64,000 bases of DNA, taken from NCBI RefSeq assembly GCF_039566955.1, contig NZ_CP154796.1:1116001-1180000 (forward strand), in the 5' to 3' direction. Within the stretch, counting starts at the first letter, position 1; each line of letters opens with the position of its first letter. Positions 1-8,225 of this stretch are shown one piece after another. The DNA is from Micromonospora sp. DSM 45708. Lineage in GTDB: Bacteria > Actinomycetota > Actinomycetes > Mycobacteriales > Micromonosporaceae. A model generated the notes under the pieces. It was not told where the DNA came from. It saw only the letters and a list, made by a program, of their open reading frames with translations, and did not search any database. A program made the position numbers and the translations under genes.

Positions 1-91
1 TCCGGGCCACGCTGGCGGTGGCCAGGCTGCCCGCGGCCCGCTCGATGCGGCGCAGCGTGGCCGACGTCTCGGTACCGCCCGGTTCGCTCAC
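1..91 (-). CDS. PucR/FasR-like regulator, N-terminal fragment
   Basis: Only the first 30 codons are present; the rest lies before the window. Reading from a GTG at 91, the protein begins with Ser-Glu-Pro-Gly-Gly, then a helix containing TLRRIERAAG and SLATASVAR. I recall similar N-termini from PucR-type regulators of actinobacterial fatty-acid synthesis genes (FasR), which lie close to aceE in streptomycetes; aceE is 8 kb away here. The family call rests on about 25 residues plus this neighbourhood, so it is tentative. That an N-terminus is present is more secure than its name. Confidence 0.45.
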   Translation of the reverse strand, partial: MSEPGGTETSATLRRIERAAGSLATASVAR

Positions 92-252
92 CGCACCAGC
101 CTGACATGGCCTGACCAGCGGATCCACTTCGAGTTGGCGACGGCGCCGTCGACGGGCGATCTCCACCGGTACGCGCTGACGATCTCGTCGGGCCGGGCCA
201 GTACGGTGTCAGGGCGCGTCGGGGCGTTCCGTCCGACGGGCGAGGGCGAAGG

Positions 253-579
253 GTGAGGGGGACCGGGATGGCGCACGGGGAGGCCGAGCACGGCTGCGCT
301 CAGCACGAGCACTGCCGGCCGGGCCACGACCAGCCGCGCCGCTCGGGTGTGGCCCACTCGGGCGAGCCGGCCGCCGGGTGGTCGCCGGAGCGCGCCGACG
401 ACGAGCCGGCGGCGCCGCGTCAGCGGGTCGTCGAGCCGGCCTATCCCGCGGCCGAGCCGGCGCCGGCCCAGGGCTGCCGCAGCGACCAGGCCGGCTGGGC
501 GGGCGGCCACCGGCACGGCGCGGTGCGTCCGGGCAACCGCACGAGCCGCCGGGAACGGCCGCCGCGCCGCTGGTGCTGA
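253..579 (+). CDS. Possible His/Cys-rich hypothetical protein
   Basis: I do not recognise this 108-codon frame. It is favoured over the overlapping antisense frame because about 94 per cent of its third positions are G or C by my reading, as expected for coding DNA here. A purine-rich AGGGGGA lies just before an ATG at 268, which may be the real start instead of the GTG at 253. The product would be rich in His, Pro, Arg and Ala, with Cys-His clusters near the N-terminus (GCAQHEHC), and has no membrane segment. It could equally be non-coding sequence between the clipped regulator and the oxidoreductase. Confidence 0.33.
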   Translation: MRGTGMAHGEAEHGCAQHEHCRPGHDQPRRSGVAHSGEPAAGWSPERADDEPAAPRQRVVEPAYPAAEPAPAQGCRSDQAGWAGGHRHGAVRPGNRTSRRERPPRRWC

Positions 580-614
580 CCACGCGGGGCCCGTCCGGCG
601 GTTAGCGTGGGTGG

Positions 615-1541
615 GTGAGGGCGATGGCGATCGACGAGTACGGCCCGGCCGACCGGCTCACCGCACGTGAGCTGCCCACACCGCCGGTCGGGCCGGACAC
701 GGTCCTGGTGCGGGTGCGGGCCGCGGGGGTCAACCCGGTCGACGGGAAAATCCGGGCGGGGCACCTGGCCGGCGCGTTCCCGACCCACTTTCCGCTGGTG
801 CCGGGGTGGGACGCCGCCGGGGTGGTGGAGGCGGTCGGTCCGGCGGTGTCCGGTTTCGGCGTCGGCGACGAGGTGATCGGCTACGTCCGTCGTGACGACG
901 TGCAGCACGGCACGTACGCGGAGCTGGTCCCGGCGCCGGAGCGGTGCCTGGCCGACAAGCCGGTGCGGGCGTCCTGGCCGGAGGCGGCCGGGCTGCCGCT
1001 GGCCGGGCTCACCGCCTACCAGGCACTGCAACTGGCCCGCACCGGCGCCGGTGACACCGTGCTGGTGCACGGCGCGGCCGGCGGGGTGGGACACCTCGCG
1101 GTGCAGGTGGCGCGCGCGCTCGGCGCCGACCGGGTGGTCGGCACGGCGAGCGAGGCGAACCACGACTTCGTCCGGTCGCTGGGCGCGGAGCCGGTGAGCT
1201 ACGGCGACGGCCTGCCGGACCGGGTCCGCGCGGTCGCGCCGGACGGCGTCGACGTGGTGCTGGACCTGTTCGGGGGCGACGCGCTCGACGCCTCCGCCGA
1301 GCTGATCGGCCGGCCGGGACGGCTGGTCTCCACCGCCGACCCCGAGCACGTGACCCGCCTCGGCGGCGCGTACGTCTTCGTCAAGCCGTCGACGGTCGAC
1401 CTGGGCGTGCTCGCCGGGCTGGTCGACGCCGGCCGGCTCACCGTGCACGTGGCCCGGACGTTCCCGCTCACCGACGCCGCCGAGGCGCAGCGGCTGGTGG
1501 AGGCGGGGCACGTCCGGGGCAAGGTGGTGTTGACGCTCTGA
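615..1541 (+). CDS. NADP-dependent quinone oxidoreductase-like protein
   Basis: This 308-residue medium-chain dehydrogenase/reductase is of the zinc-free quinone oxidoreductase type. An N-terminal GroES-like domain carries AAGVNPVDGKIRAG and the PGWDAAGVVEAVG turn. A Rossmann domain follows, with the nucleotide-binding run VHGAAGGVGHLAVQVAR. No structural-zinc cysteine cluster is visible. The family reduces quinones or enones with NAD(P)H in the cytoplasm; the substrate cannot be read from sequence. A TAGCGT box at 603-608 sits six bases before the GTG, which suggests a leaderless transcript and supports this start, although an ATG at 624 is also possible. Confidence 0.85.
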   Translation: MRAMAIDEYGPADRLTARELPTPPVGPDTVLVRVRAAGVNPVDGKIRAGHLAGAFPTHFPLVPGWDAAGVVEAVGPAVSGFGVGDEVIGYVRRDDVQHGTYAELVPAPERCLADKPVRASWPEAAGLPLAGLTAYQALQLARTGAGDTVLVHGAAGGVGHLAVQVARALGADRVVGTASEANHDFVRSLGAEPVSYGDGLPDRVRAVAPDGVDVVLDLFGGDALDASAELIGRPGRLVSTADPEHVTRLGGAYVFVKPSTVDLGVLAGLVDAGRLTVHVARTFPLTDAAEAQRLVEAGHVRGKVVLTL

Positions 1542-1605
1542 GCATGGGTGACCGCACCGAGCCAAGCGAGGGCCGGAGCGCATGCCCAGCCGACACAGCC
1601 GGGGC

Positions 1606-2265
1606 TCAGCGGGTGCGGCGGCGCACCAAAAGCGCGATGCCGGCCAGTCCGACGGTGATGACCAGCACCACGCCGATGTTGAGCAGCAGCAGCCGCTGCA
1701 ACTCGCCGAGCGCGGTGTCGAGGCCCTCCGCCGGGTCTAGCGCGTCCTCCGGCAGGACCCGCTCGCCGCCGCCGATGCCGCCGGAGAGCGTGTCGAACCG
1801 GGGTGCCAGCGGCACGCCGACAGCGCGCAGCGTCTCGGACATGTTGAGGCGCCCGAAGAACCAGCCGGCCCGGGGGTGGCTCAGGTCGGGCTGCTTGGCC
1901 GGCCGGTAGACCCGGGGACCGCCCTTGGCCAACGGGAAGAGGTCGTAGGTGTTCTTCGGGCTGCCGGCGGCGAGCACCACCACCGTGTACTTCGGACCGA
2001 GGTCCTTGGCCGCCGGGCCGCGCAGCTGACCGGTCGTCCCCAGCCACTCGACCTGGTCGACGATCATGGTGACCTCGGCCGGGCGGGTGTCGGCCCGCAA
2101 CTGCAACGGCTGGTCGAGCTGGTCGCCGGTGATGTCCACCCCGGCCGGGGCGAGTTTCGGCTTCGGCGCGGCCTGGGCCACCGTCGTGCCGGTGAGGGCC
2201 AGCGCGCAGGCCAGCACCGCCGCCCCGGCCACGACGGCCAGCAGCCGCCTCACCTTCCGGACCAT
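1606..2265 (-). CDS. Secreted, membrane-anchored hypothetical protein
   Basis: The 219-residue product has a clear signal peptide (basic MVRKVRR, hydrophobic core, AQA-type cleavage site near residue 32). A soluble domain of about 150 residues follows, then a C-terminal transmembrane helix (LLLNIGVVLVITVGLAG) ending in VRRRTR. It should be held at the outer face of the membrane with a short cytoplasmic tail. I do not recognise the middle domain. The gene is divergent from the CopC-domain gene at 2456, which has the same signal-domain-anchor layout, so the two may be co-regulated from the shared 190-bp gap. Confidence 0.75.
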   Translation of the reverse strand: MVRKVRRLLAVVAGAAVLACALALTGTTVAQAAPKPKLAPAGVDITGDQLDQPLQLRADTRPAEVTMIVDQVEWLGTTGQLRGPAAKDLGPKYTVVVLAAGSPKNTYDLFPLAKGGPRVYRPAKQPDLSHPRAGWFFGRLNMSETLRAVGVPLAPRFDTLSGGIGGGERVLPEDALDPAEGLDTALGELQRLLLLNIGVVLVITVGLAGIALLVRRRTR

Positions 2266-2455
2266 CGCCGCCTCCTCGCCCCGTTCGATGGCTGGCTTCC
2301 GCTACCGGTCACACTGGACCCGCCCACCACAAAGACTCCGCAGAACGTCGCGTGGTTGCAGTAGATGGAAGAGTATTTGGAACTATCTGCGAGCTGAGAC
2401 CGACCAATGAGCGGTCGAAGATCAGCGGCCGGATCTTACCCGGACGGAGGGGCTC

Positions 2456-3058
2456 ATGGGGGGCAGGACTGCCCGTACGACACGTACCTGGCTGGCGGTG
2501 CTCGGGCTGGCGGCGGGGGTGTCGCTGCTGCTGCCGGCAGCGCCGGCCGCCGCGCACAACTCGTTGACCGGCAGCGACCCGGCCAACGGGGCCCGGGTGG
2601 CCACCGCCCCGAAGCGGATCGAGCTGCGCTTCCTGGCCACGCCGAAGGAGGCCACCACGAAGGTCACCGTCACCGGGCCGGACAACGTGGCCGCCGCGGG
2701 CGGACCGCCGACGTTCTCCGGCAAGCGGGTGAGCGTGCCGTTCGAGCCCGCCGCGGCCGGGCTCTACATCGTGGCCTATCAGCTCGCGTCCGACGACGGG
2801 CATCCGATCAAGGGGGAGATCCGGTTCACGCTGACCACCGGCACCCCGGCGGAGACACCGTCGACGCCCACCAGCACCGCACCGACCACCGCGACGCCGC
2901 CCACCAGCGCCGCGCCGTCGCCGGCGAGCCCGACCCCCGCAGCCGCCGCCGCGGACGACGACGGGGGTACGGGTTGGCTGTGGGCGGCCGGCGCGGTCGT
3001 GGTGCTGGCCGCGTTGGGCGGCGGCCTGCTGCTGCGTCGCCGCGCCGCCCGCGGCTGA
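2456..3058 (+). CDS. CopC-domain surface protein
   Basis: A 200-residue exported protein. The signal peptide ends at about APAAA, so the mature protein begins with HNSLTGSDPANG; an N-terminal His of this kind is a copper ligand in CopC/YobA/YcnJ-type domains. The CopC beta-sandwich runs to about residue 123 and includes YQLASDDGHPIKGEIRF, with the conserved D-x-H. A Thr/Pro/Ala-rich linker (about 127-170) and a C-terminal helix with RRRAARG follow, so it is wall-spanning and membrane-anchored. No CopD permease is adjacent. A role in copper binding is inferred from the domain. A small AAGATC/GATCTT inverted repeat (2418-2437) precedes the gene. Confidence 0.85.
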   Translation: MGGRTARTTRTWLAVLGLAAGVSLLLPAAPAAAHNSLTGSDPANGARVATAPKRIELRFLATPKEATTKVTVTGPDNVAAAGGPPTFSGKRVSVPFEPAAAGLYIVAYQLASDDGHPIKGEIRFTLTTGTPAETPSTPTSTAPTTATPPTSAAPSPASPTPAAAAADDDGGTGWLWAAGAVVVLAALGGGLLLRRRAARG

Positions 3059-3062
3059 CCGG

Positions 3063-3140
3063 GCCGGGCACGCTGATCGGCCGGGAACGCTGATCGGCCG
3101 GGCACACTGATCGGCCGGCACGCTGGTCGGCCGGGCACTC
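3063..3140. repeat. Short direct repeats, CGCTGATCGGCCGGG type
   Basis: About four head-to-tail copies of a 16-17 base unit (consensus CGCTGATCGGCCGGGCA, with single-base changes) lie directly after the CopC-domain gene. The array is non-coding and lies between convergent genes. It may be a local slippage expansion. Confidence 0.75.
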
Positions 3141-3220
3141 GGCGGCATGCCGGTCCACCCGGAGGCGTCTGCTCGCCGGTCACGGTGCGTGACGCGGCGG
3201 GACAGACCTCTACCGCATCT

Positions 3221-3262
3221 CGTTATGCCTCCTGGTCATAAATATGACCAGGAGGCATAACG
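3221..3262. repeat. Perfect 20-bp inverted repeat, AA centre
   Basis: Arms at 3221-3240 and 3243-3262 are exact reverse complements with only two bases between them. The centre is GTCATAAATATGAC, unusually AT-rich for this genome. It lies between convergent genes (CopC-domain gene and gltX). It could be a bidirectional terminator, a protein-binding palindrome or a mobile palindromic element. The same 14-base core type recurs at 16637-16650. Confidence 0.9.
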
Positions 3263-3334
3263 CGCGAAAGGGCATCCGTTTCCGGCGCGCGATACGCCGA
3301 GGCGTCACCCGCACCTCCGCGGCGGCACCGTGGC

Positions 3335-4744
3335 TCAGACCAGGCGTACCCGGGCGGCGCGTAGCCGGGTCAGCGTCCGGTCGCGACCGAGCACCTCCAG
3401 GGACTCGAACAGCGGCAGCCCGACGGTGCGGCCGGTGACCGCCACCCGGACCGGCGCCTGCGCCTTGCCCAGCTTCAGCCCGCGCTCCGCGCCGACCGCC
3501 TCCAGCGTGGCCTTCAGCGCCTCGGCGTCCCAGGTTTCCAGCGTGTCGAACGCGGCGATCGCGGCGTCCAGCAGCTCGGCGGCGCCCTCCTTCATCGCCT
3601 TCGCCCAGGCCGCCTCGTCGATCAGCGGGTCGGCGAGGAAGAGGAAGTCGACGTTCGGCACGATCTCGCTGAGCACCGCGATGCGGGTCTGTGCCAGCGG
3701 GGCCACCGCGGCGAACGCGGCCGGGTCGAACTCGGCCGGCTGCCACGGCGGCGGGGCGATCGTGTCGGTGCCGGTGAGCCACGGCTGGCACGCGGCGACG
3801 AACTCCTCGACCGGCAGGGCCCGGATGTACTCCCCGTTGAAGGCACGCAGCTTCTTCTCGTCGAAGAAGGCCGGGGAGGGGTTGACCTCGTCGAGCCGGA
3901 ACTCGTCCTCGATCACCGACCAGGGCACGATCTCCCGGTCACCCGACGGCGCCCAGCCGAGCAGCATCAGGTAGTTGCGCATCGCGTCGGCGAGGTAGCC
4001 CTCGTCCCGGTACGCCTCCAGGGCGACCTTGTCCCGCCGCTTGGACAGCTTCTGCCGCTTCTCGTTGACCACCACGGGCACGTGCGCCCAGACCGGCGGC
4101 TTGACCCCGAGCGCGTCCCACAGCAGCTGCTGCTTCGGGGTGTTCGGCAGGTGCTCCTCGGCCCGGATCACGTGGGTGATCCCCATGGTCATGTCGTCGA
4201 CCACGTTGGCCAGCAGGAAGACCGGTGAGCCGTCGCCGCGGGCGATGACGAAGTCCTCGATCAGCTTGTTCTCGAACGTCGGCTCGCCGCGGATCAGGTC
4301 GACCACCACGGTCTCGCCCTCGTCCGGGGTGCGGAAGCGCAGCGCCCGGCCCTCTCCCGCGGACAGGCCGCGATCCCGGCAGAAGCCGTCGTAGCCGCGG
4401 TGCTGCGGGCCGGTACGCGCCTGCACGTCCTCGCGGGTGCAGTCGCAGTAGTACGCCCGGCCCCCCTCGTGCAGCCGCTGCGCGGCGGCGCGGTGCTCAC
4501 CCGCGTACGAGGACTGGAAGTAGGGGCCCTCGTAGCTGCCGCGGGTGATGCCGATCCAGTCGAGCGCGGAGAGGATGCCCTCGGTCCACTCGGGCCGGTT
4601 GCGGGCCGCGTCGGTGTCCTCGACGCGGAGCACGAACACCCCGCCCTGCTGCTTGGCGAAGATCCAGTTCTGCAACGCCGAGCGGGCGCCGCCGACGTGG
4701 AACATTCCGGTCGGGGAGGGGGCGAAGCGTACACGTACCGTCAC
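3335..4744 (-). CDS. gltX: Glutamyl-tRNA synthetase
   Basis: A 469-residue class I aminoacyl-tRNA synthetase that charges tRNA-Glu (possibly also tRNA-Gln, where an amidotransferase is used). The N-terminus RFAPSPTG is diagnostic; the HIGH signature appears as HVGG (residues 16-19) and KMSKS as KLSK (about 232-235) before RRDK. The Rossmann catalytic domain is followed by the helical anticodon-binding domain, ending in [12 protein letters not shown]. Length is normal. The GTP-stop gap to the downstream MFS gene is small, but that gene lies upstream in transcription order and shows no overlap. The call is secure. Confidence 0.97.
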   Translation of the reverse strand: MTVRVRFAPSPTGMFHVGGARSALQNWIFAKQQGGVFVLRVEDTDAARNRPEWTEGILSALDWIGITRGSYEGPYFQSSYAGEHRAAAQRLHEGGRAYYCDCTREDVQARTGPQHRGYDGFCRDRGLSAGEGRALRFRTPDEGETVVVDLIRGEPTFENKLIEDFVIARGDGSPVFLLANVVDDMTMGITHVIRAEEHLPNTPKQQLLWDALGVKPPVWAHVPVVVNEKRQKLSKRRDKVALEAYRDEGYLADAMRNYLMLLGWAPSGDREIVPWSVIEDEFRLDEVNPSPAFFDEKKLRAFNGEYIRALPVEEFVAACQPWLTGTDTIAPPPWQPAEFDPAAFAAVAPLAQTRIAVLSEIVPNVDFLFLADPLIDEAAWAKAMKEGAAELLDAAIAAFDTLETWDAEALKATLEAVGAERGLKLGKAQAPVRVAVTGRTVGLPLFESLEVLGRDRTLTRLRAARVRLV

Positions 4745-4793
4745 GTCCCCCAGCCTACGGCGGGCCGCGACCGCTTTCCGGCAGGGGGCCCGG

Positions 4794-6071
4794 TCAGGGC
4801 ACCGCCCTGATCTTCACGACCAGCGCGCTGCCGAGCAGCGTGACGGCCGCGGTGACCGCATAGAGCGCCGGGTAGCCGCCCAGATGGACCACGATCGGGG
4901 CGGAGAGCGCCGGCCCCAGCACCTGCGGCGCGGAGTTGGCGATGTTGATCACGCCGAGGTCCTTGGCCCGGTCGGTGGCGGCCGGCAGCACCTGGGTGAT
5001 CAACGCGGCGTCCACCGCCAGGTAGACGCCGTAACCGGCGCCGAGCAGCAGCGCGGCGACGATCGCCATCGACCAGACCGGCGCCACCGCCAGCAACGTC
5101 GCCGCCACCGCCATGATCAGCCCGGACACGATCACGAAGACCTTGCGTCGCCCCGAGCGGTCGGAGAGCCGCCCGGCCACCACGGCGGTGAGCATCATGC
5201 CCACGGTGTAGAGCAGGATCAGCACCAGCAGCGAGCCCTCGGGGTCGGCCACCCGCACCCCGTCGGTGAGGAAGTACAGCAGGTAGAGCGTGCCGAGCGC
5301 GTTGCCCAACTGCACCAGGAACCGGGTGAACCAGGCCCAGGCGAAGTCGGGATGGCGACGCGGGCTGATCCACATCGAGGCGAGCAGGGCGCGCGCCCGC
5401 AGCGGCGGCCGGTGCTCCCGGGGCAGCGGGTCGTCCTGGGTGAGCAGCGCGAACGGCAGCGACAGCAGCAGCACGGCGAGCGCGATCGCGGCGTACCCGG
5501 CGGCGTTGCCGGTCACCACGGCGGTGACCAGCACCGCGCCGAGCACCAGGCCCAGCGCCTGCGGGATGCCCACCCAGCCGGAGACGCCGCCGCGCTGCGC
5601 CACCGGCACCCGGTCCGGGATCGCGGCGGTGAGGCTGGCCAGCATGGCGTTGAAACAGACCTGCGCGGCCACCCAGGCCACCGCCACCCCGGCGATGCTG
5701 TCCTGCCGGGCCAGCAGCACCAGCGCGAGCGCGCCGACCACCGCGCCGGTCGCGGTCCAGACGTGCCGGCGGCCGAAGTGCCGGTTCGCCAGCCGCAGCG
5801 AGGTGCGGTCCGACAGCGCCCCGGCGAGCGGGTTGGCGAGCACCGCGGCGAGCGCGCCGATGCCGGTGACGACCGCCAGCATGGCCTCCTTGTCACCCGG
5901 CGCGATGCGTTCCACCTGCTGCGGCAGCAGCACCTGGATCGGCGTGAAGAACGCCATCCAGACGCCCAGGTTGGCGGCGAAGATCAGCGCGATCCAGCTC
6001 CGCCGGACCGGCACGGTCGGTTCGGCGAGCGCCGCCGGCAGCGAGGCCGGCGTCGGGTTCACCGTGGTCAT
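4794..6071 (-). CDS. MFS transporter, probable sugar uptake
   Basis: A 425-residue, 12-helix major facilitator protein. Starting at [11 protein letters not shown], the cytoplasmic loop after helix 2 carries the MFS A-motif as [12 protein letters not shown], and the second half has [11 protein letters not shown]. Its ATG overlaps the stop codon of the GH1 glucosidase by four bases, so the two are translationally coupled; the likely role is uptake of the glycoside or the released sugar. An open frame continues upstream through the glucosidase gene, but that part is an antisense-frame shadow. The substrate is inferred only from the partner. Confidence 0.85.
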   Translation of the reverse strand: MTTVNPTPASLPAALAEPTVPVRRSWIALIFAANLGVWMAFFTPIQVLLPQQVERIAPGDKEAMLAVVTGIGALAAVLANPLAGALSDRTSLRLANRHFGRRHVWTATGAVVGALALVLLARQDSIAGVAVAWVAAQVCFNAMLASLTAAIPDRVPVAQRGGVSGWVGIPQALGLVLGAVLVTAVVTGNAAGYAAIALAVLLLSLPFALLTQDDPLPREHRPPLRARALLASMWISPRRHPDFAWAWFTRFLVQLGNALGTLYLLYFLTDGVRVADPEGSLLVLILLYTVGMMLTAVVAGRLSDRSGRRKVFVIVSGLIMAVAATLLAVAPVWSMAIVAALLLGAGYGVYLAVDAALITQVLPAATDRAKDLGVINIANSAPQVLGPALSAPIVVHLGGYPALYAVTAAVTLLGSALVVKIRAVP

Positions 6072-7396
6072 CGCCGGGCCAGGTCCCGGAACCAGGCGTA
6101 CGACGACTTCGGGGTACGCCGCTGCGTCGGGTAGTCGACGTGCACCAGGCCGAACCGCTTGGTGAACCCCTCGGCCCACTCCCAGTTGTCCAGCAGCGAC
6201 CAGACGAAGTACCCGGTCACCGGCACGCCCGCGGCGATCGCCTCGTGCACCGCGCGCACGTGTCCGTCCAGGTACGCGATCCGCTCCGGGTCGTGCACCC
6301 GGCCCTGCGCGTCCGGCGCGTCGTCGTACGCGCAGCCGCTCTCGGTGACCTGGACCGGCGGCAGCGCGTCGCCGTACCGGTCGTGGAGCTGGAGCAGCAG
6401 CTCGCGCAGCCCGTCCGGGGCCACCGGCCAGTCGAACGCGGTGCGCGGGTAGCCGTCCAGCGGCACCATCTCGAACGGCAGCGGCGAGCCCTCCTCGGGG
6501 GCCCGGATGCCGGTCGGGTTGTAGTAGTTCACGCCGAGCACGTCGATCGGGGCGGCCAGCACGTCCAGGTCGCCGTCGTGGACCACGGCCGGGTCGAGGC
6601 CGGGCGCGTCGGGGTAGCCGCGGCCGAGCAGCGGGTCGGTGAAGAGCCGGTTGTGCAGCGCGTCGTACGCCTGCGCGGCGGCCCGGTCGGCGTCGGTGTC
6701 CCCGACCTGCCGCACCGGTGAGTAGTTGTTGGCGATCGCCACCGGGCTCGCGGTGCGGGCGCGCAACGCGGCGACCGCGAGGCCGTGCCCGAGGAGCTGG
6801 TGGTGGGCCACCGGGAAGACGTCGAAGAGCAGCATCCGGCCGGGCGCGTGCGTGCCGATGCCGTGCCCGAGGCTCATGTGGATGAACGGTTCGTTGAGCG
6901 TGATCCACAGCTTCACCCGGTCGCCGAGGCGGGCCGCGGTCAGGTCGGCGTACTCGGCGAAGCGGGCGGCGGTGTCCCGGTTCAGCCAGCCGCCGGCGTC
7001 CTCCAGCGCCTGCGGCAGGTCCCAGTGGAAGAGCGTGGCGACCGGGTCGACGCCGGCGGCGAGCAGGCCGTCCACCAGCCGGTCGTAGAAGTCCAGCCCG
7101 GCCGCGTGGGCCGGGCCGGCGCCGGTGGGCTGGACGCGGGGCCAGGCGATCGAGAACCGGTACGCGGACACGCCCAGCCCGGCCAGCAGCGCGGTGTCCT
7201 CGGCGTGCCGGTGGTAGTGGTCGCACGCCTCGTCGCCGGTGCTGCCGTCGACGATCCGGCCCGGGTCGTGGGCGAACGTGTCCCAGATGGAGGGTCCCCG
7301 GCCGTCGACCGTGGTCGCGCCCTCGATCTGGTACGCGGAGGTGGACACCCCCCAGCGGAAGCCGGCGGGGAAGTCGGGCATCGGCACGGTCGTCAA
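6068..7396 (-). CDS. GH1 beta-glucosidase
   Basis: A glycoside hydrolase family 1 enzyme that releases non-reducing beta-glucosyl (or related) units with retention. Family landmarks are FRWGVSTSAYQIEG at the N-terminus, the acid/base Glu in TLNEPF (about residue 169 from this start), the nucleophile Glu in VTESG (about 352) and WSLLDNWEWAEGF near the end. There is no signal peptide, so it acts in the cytoplasm on imported oligosaccharide. Start choice: a GGGAGGG Shine-Dalgarno (7401-7407) fits a TTG at 7396 best; an ATG at 7381 begins at the family's usual MPDFPAGF. CTCCCGAG (7403-7410) and CTCGGGAG (7438-7445) form a possible operator. Confidence 0.93.
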   Translation of the reverse strand: MTTVPMPDFPAGFRWGVSTSAYQIEGATTVDGRGPSIWDTFAHDPGRIVDGSTGDEACDHYHRHAEDTALLAGLGVSAYRFSIAWPRVQPTGAGPAHAAGLDFYDRLVDGLLAAGVDPVATLFHWDLPQALEDAGGWLNRDTAARFAEYADLTAARLGDRVKLWITLNEPFIHMSLGHGIGTHAPGRMLLFDVFPVAHHQLLGHGLAVAALRARTASPVAIANNYSPVRQVGDTDADRAAAQAYDALHNRLFTDPLLGRGYPDAPGLDPAVVHDGDLDVLAAPIDVLGVNYYNPTGIRAPEEGSPLPFEMVPLDGYPRTAFDWPVAPDGLRELLLQLHDRYGDALPPVQVTESGCAYDDAPDAQGRVHDPERIAYLDGHVRAVHEAIAAGVPVTGYFVWSLLDNWEWAEGFTKRFGLVHVDYPTQRRTPKSSYAWFRDLARR

Positions 7397-7584
7397 TTCA
7401 CCCTCCCGAGACGTGAAGCTTGTTCGCGACTCTAGGGCTCGGGAGAACGCCGCGCCATAGGCCGGGACGGCGGGCGACACAAGGGCGGTTCGGCGTGTCT
7501 TAGCCGATCCCGTCCGCTTAAGTCCGATTTACACATAGAGTGCCGAATATCGCGGATGTAGTTTTAGGTGGGGGAAAGACGCTC

Positions 7585-8031
7585 ATGATCCTCGTGGAAC
7601 GCAGCGCACACGTGGCGGCGCCGGTGGAAGTGGTCTGGGACGTCGTGCAGCGCGCCGAGCAGCTGCCGGCCTGGCTGGCGGGGGTCCGTGCGGCCGAGGT
7701 CCTCTCCGGGGAGGGGTTCGGCCGGCGGCAGCTCGTCCAGGCCGGACGCGGTGCCGCGCACGAGGCCGAAGTGATCGCCTATCAGGAGCCGACGCTGATC
7801 GGCTGGCGCGAACGGGCCAAGGGCGCCGGCGCCCGGGCCGAGGCGCGTACCGAGATCTACGTCCAGCTCACCGAGGACGACGAGGCCGGCGGCACCGTGG
7901 TCCGGCTGATCGTCGTGCGGTGGCCCGCCGGGCCGGTCAAGGCCGCACTGCTGCGGCTCGGCCTGCGTCGGGTGGGCGCCGACCTGGAGGACTCGCTGGC
8001 CCGGCTGACCGACCTGGCCGCCGTCGGCTGA
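7585..8031 (+). CDS. SRPBCC (polyketide cyclase/START-like) protein
   Basis: A 148-residue single-domain protein beginning MILVERSAHVAAPVEVVWDVV, the usual first strand and helix of SRPBCC folds. It also has the LIGWRERAKG turn and a long C-terminal helix (LEDSLARLTDLAAV) that caps the hydrophobic cavity. Such proteins bind small hydrophobic ligands; no catalytic residues can be assigned. A GGGGGAAAG ribosome-binding site lies before the ATG at 7585, which is preferred to an upstream ATG at 7540. The gene stands alone, divergent from the glucosidase operon. Confidence 0.8.
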   Translation: MILVERSAHVAAPVEVVWDVVQRAEQLPAWLAGVRAAEVLSGEGFGRRQLVQAGRGAAHEAEVIAYQEPTLIGWRERAKGAGARAEARTEIYVQLTEDDEAGGTVVRLIVVRWPAGPVKAALLRLGLRRVGADLEDSLARLTDLAAVG

Positions 8032-8167
8032 CCGGATCGCAGTCCCGGCGTCGCCCGCAACGGTGATGGTCCGGCATCCCGGCCAGGGACGCCGGACCAT
8101 CGTCGTGTCCGACCGCTGTGCGGTGCCCGCGTCGCGGTACCGCCCGACGTCTCGCACCGCCGTCGGC

Positions 8168-8224
8168 GGTGAGAAGGGGCCCCTTCTCTACCGGAGGCGT
8201 TGAGAAGGGGCCCCTCCTTTCACA
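8168..8224. repeat. GGGGCCCC intergenic element, copy A
   Basis: Two hairpin-like blocks, GAGAAGGGGCCCCTTCTC (a perfect 18-bp palindrome, 8171-8188) and GAGAAGGGGCCCCTCC (8202-8217), flank the centre CTACCGGAGGCGTTGAG. The 19 bases at 8186-8204 occur in exact reverse complement inside the SNF2 gene at 29098-29116. The element abuts the stop codon of aceE, so it may also serve as its terminator. Confidence 0.85.
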
Positions 8225-8225
8225 C

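Noticed and set aside
88..516. A 142-codon minus-strand frame near the window start
   Set aside because: Its third positions are less G/C-rich than the opposing 253-579 frame, and it runs through the intergenic region with no plausible start signal.
4794..7226. A single 810-codon minus-strand frame joining the MFS gene to a longer N-terminal part
   Set aside because: The part upstream of 6071 is an alternative-frame reading of the GH1 gene; the MFS start at [11 protein letters not shown] with a four-base overlap is far more likely.
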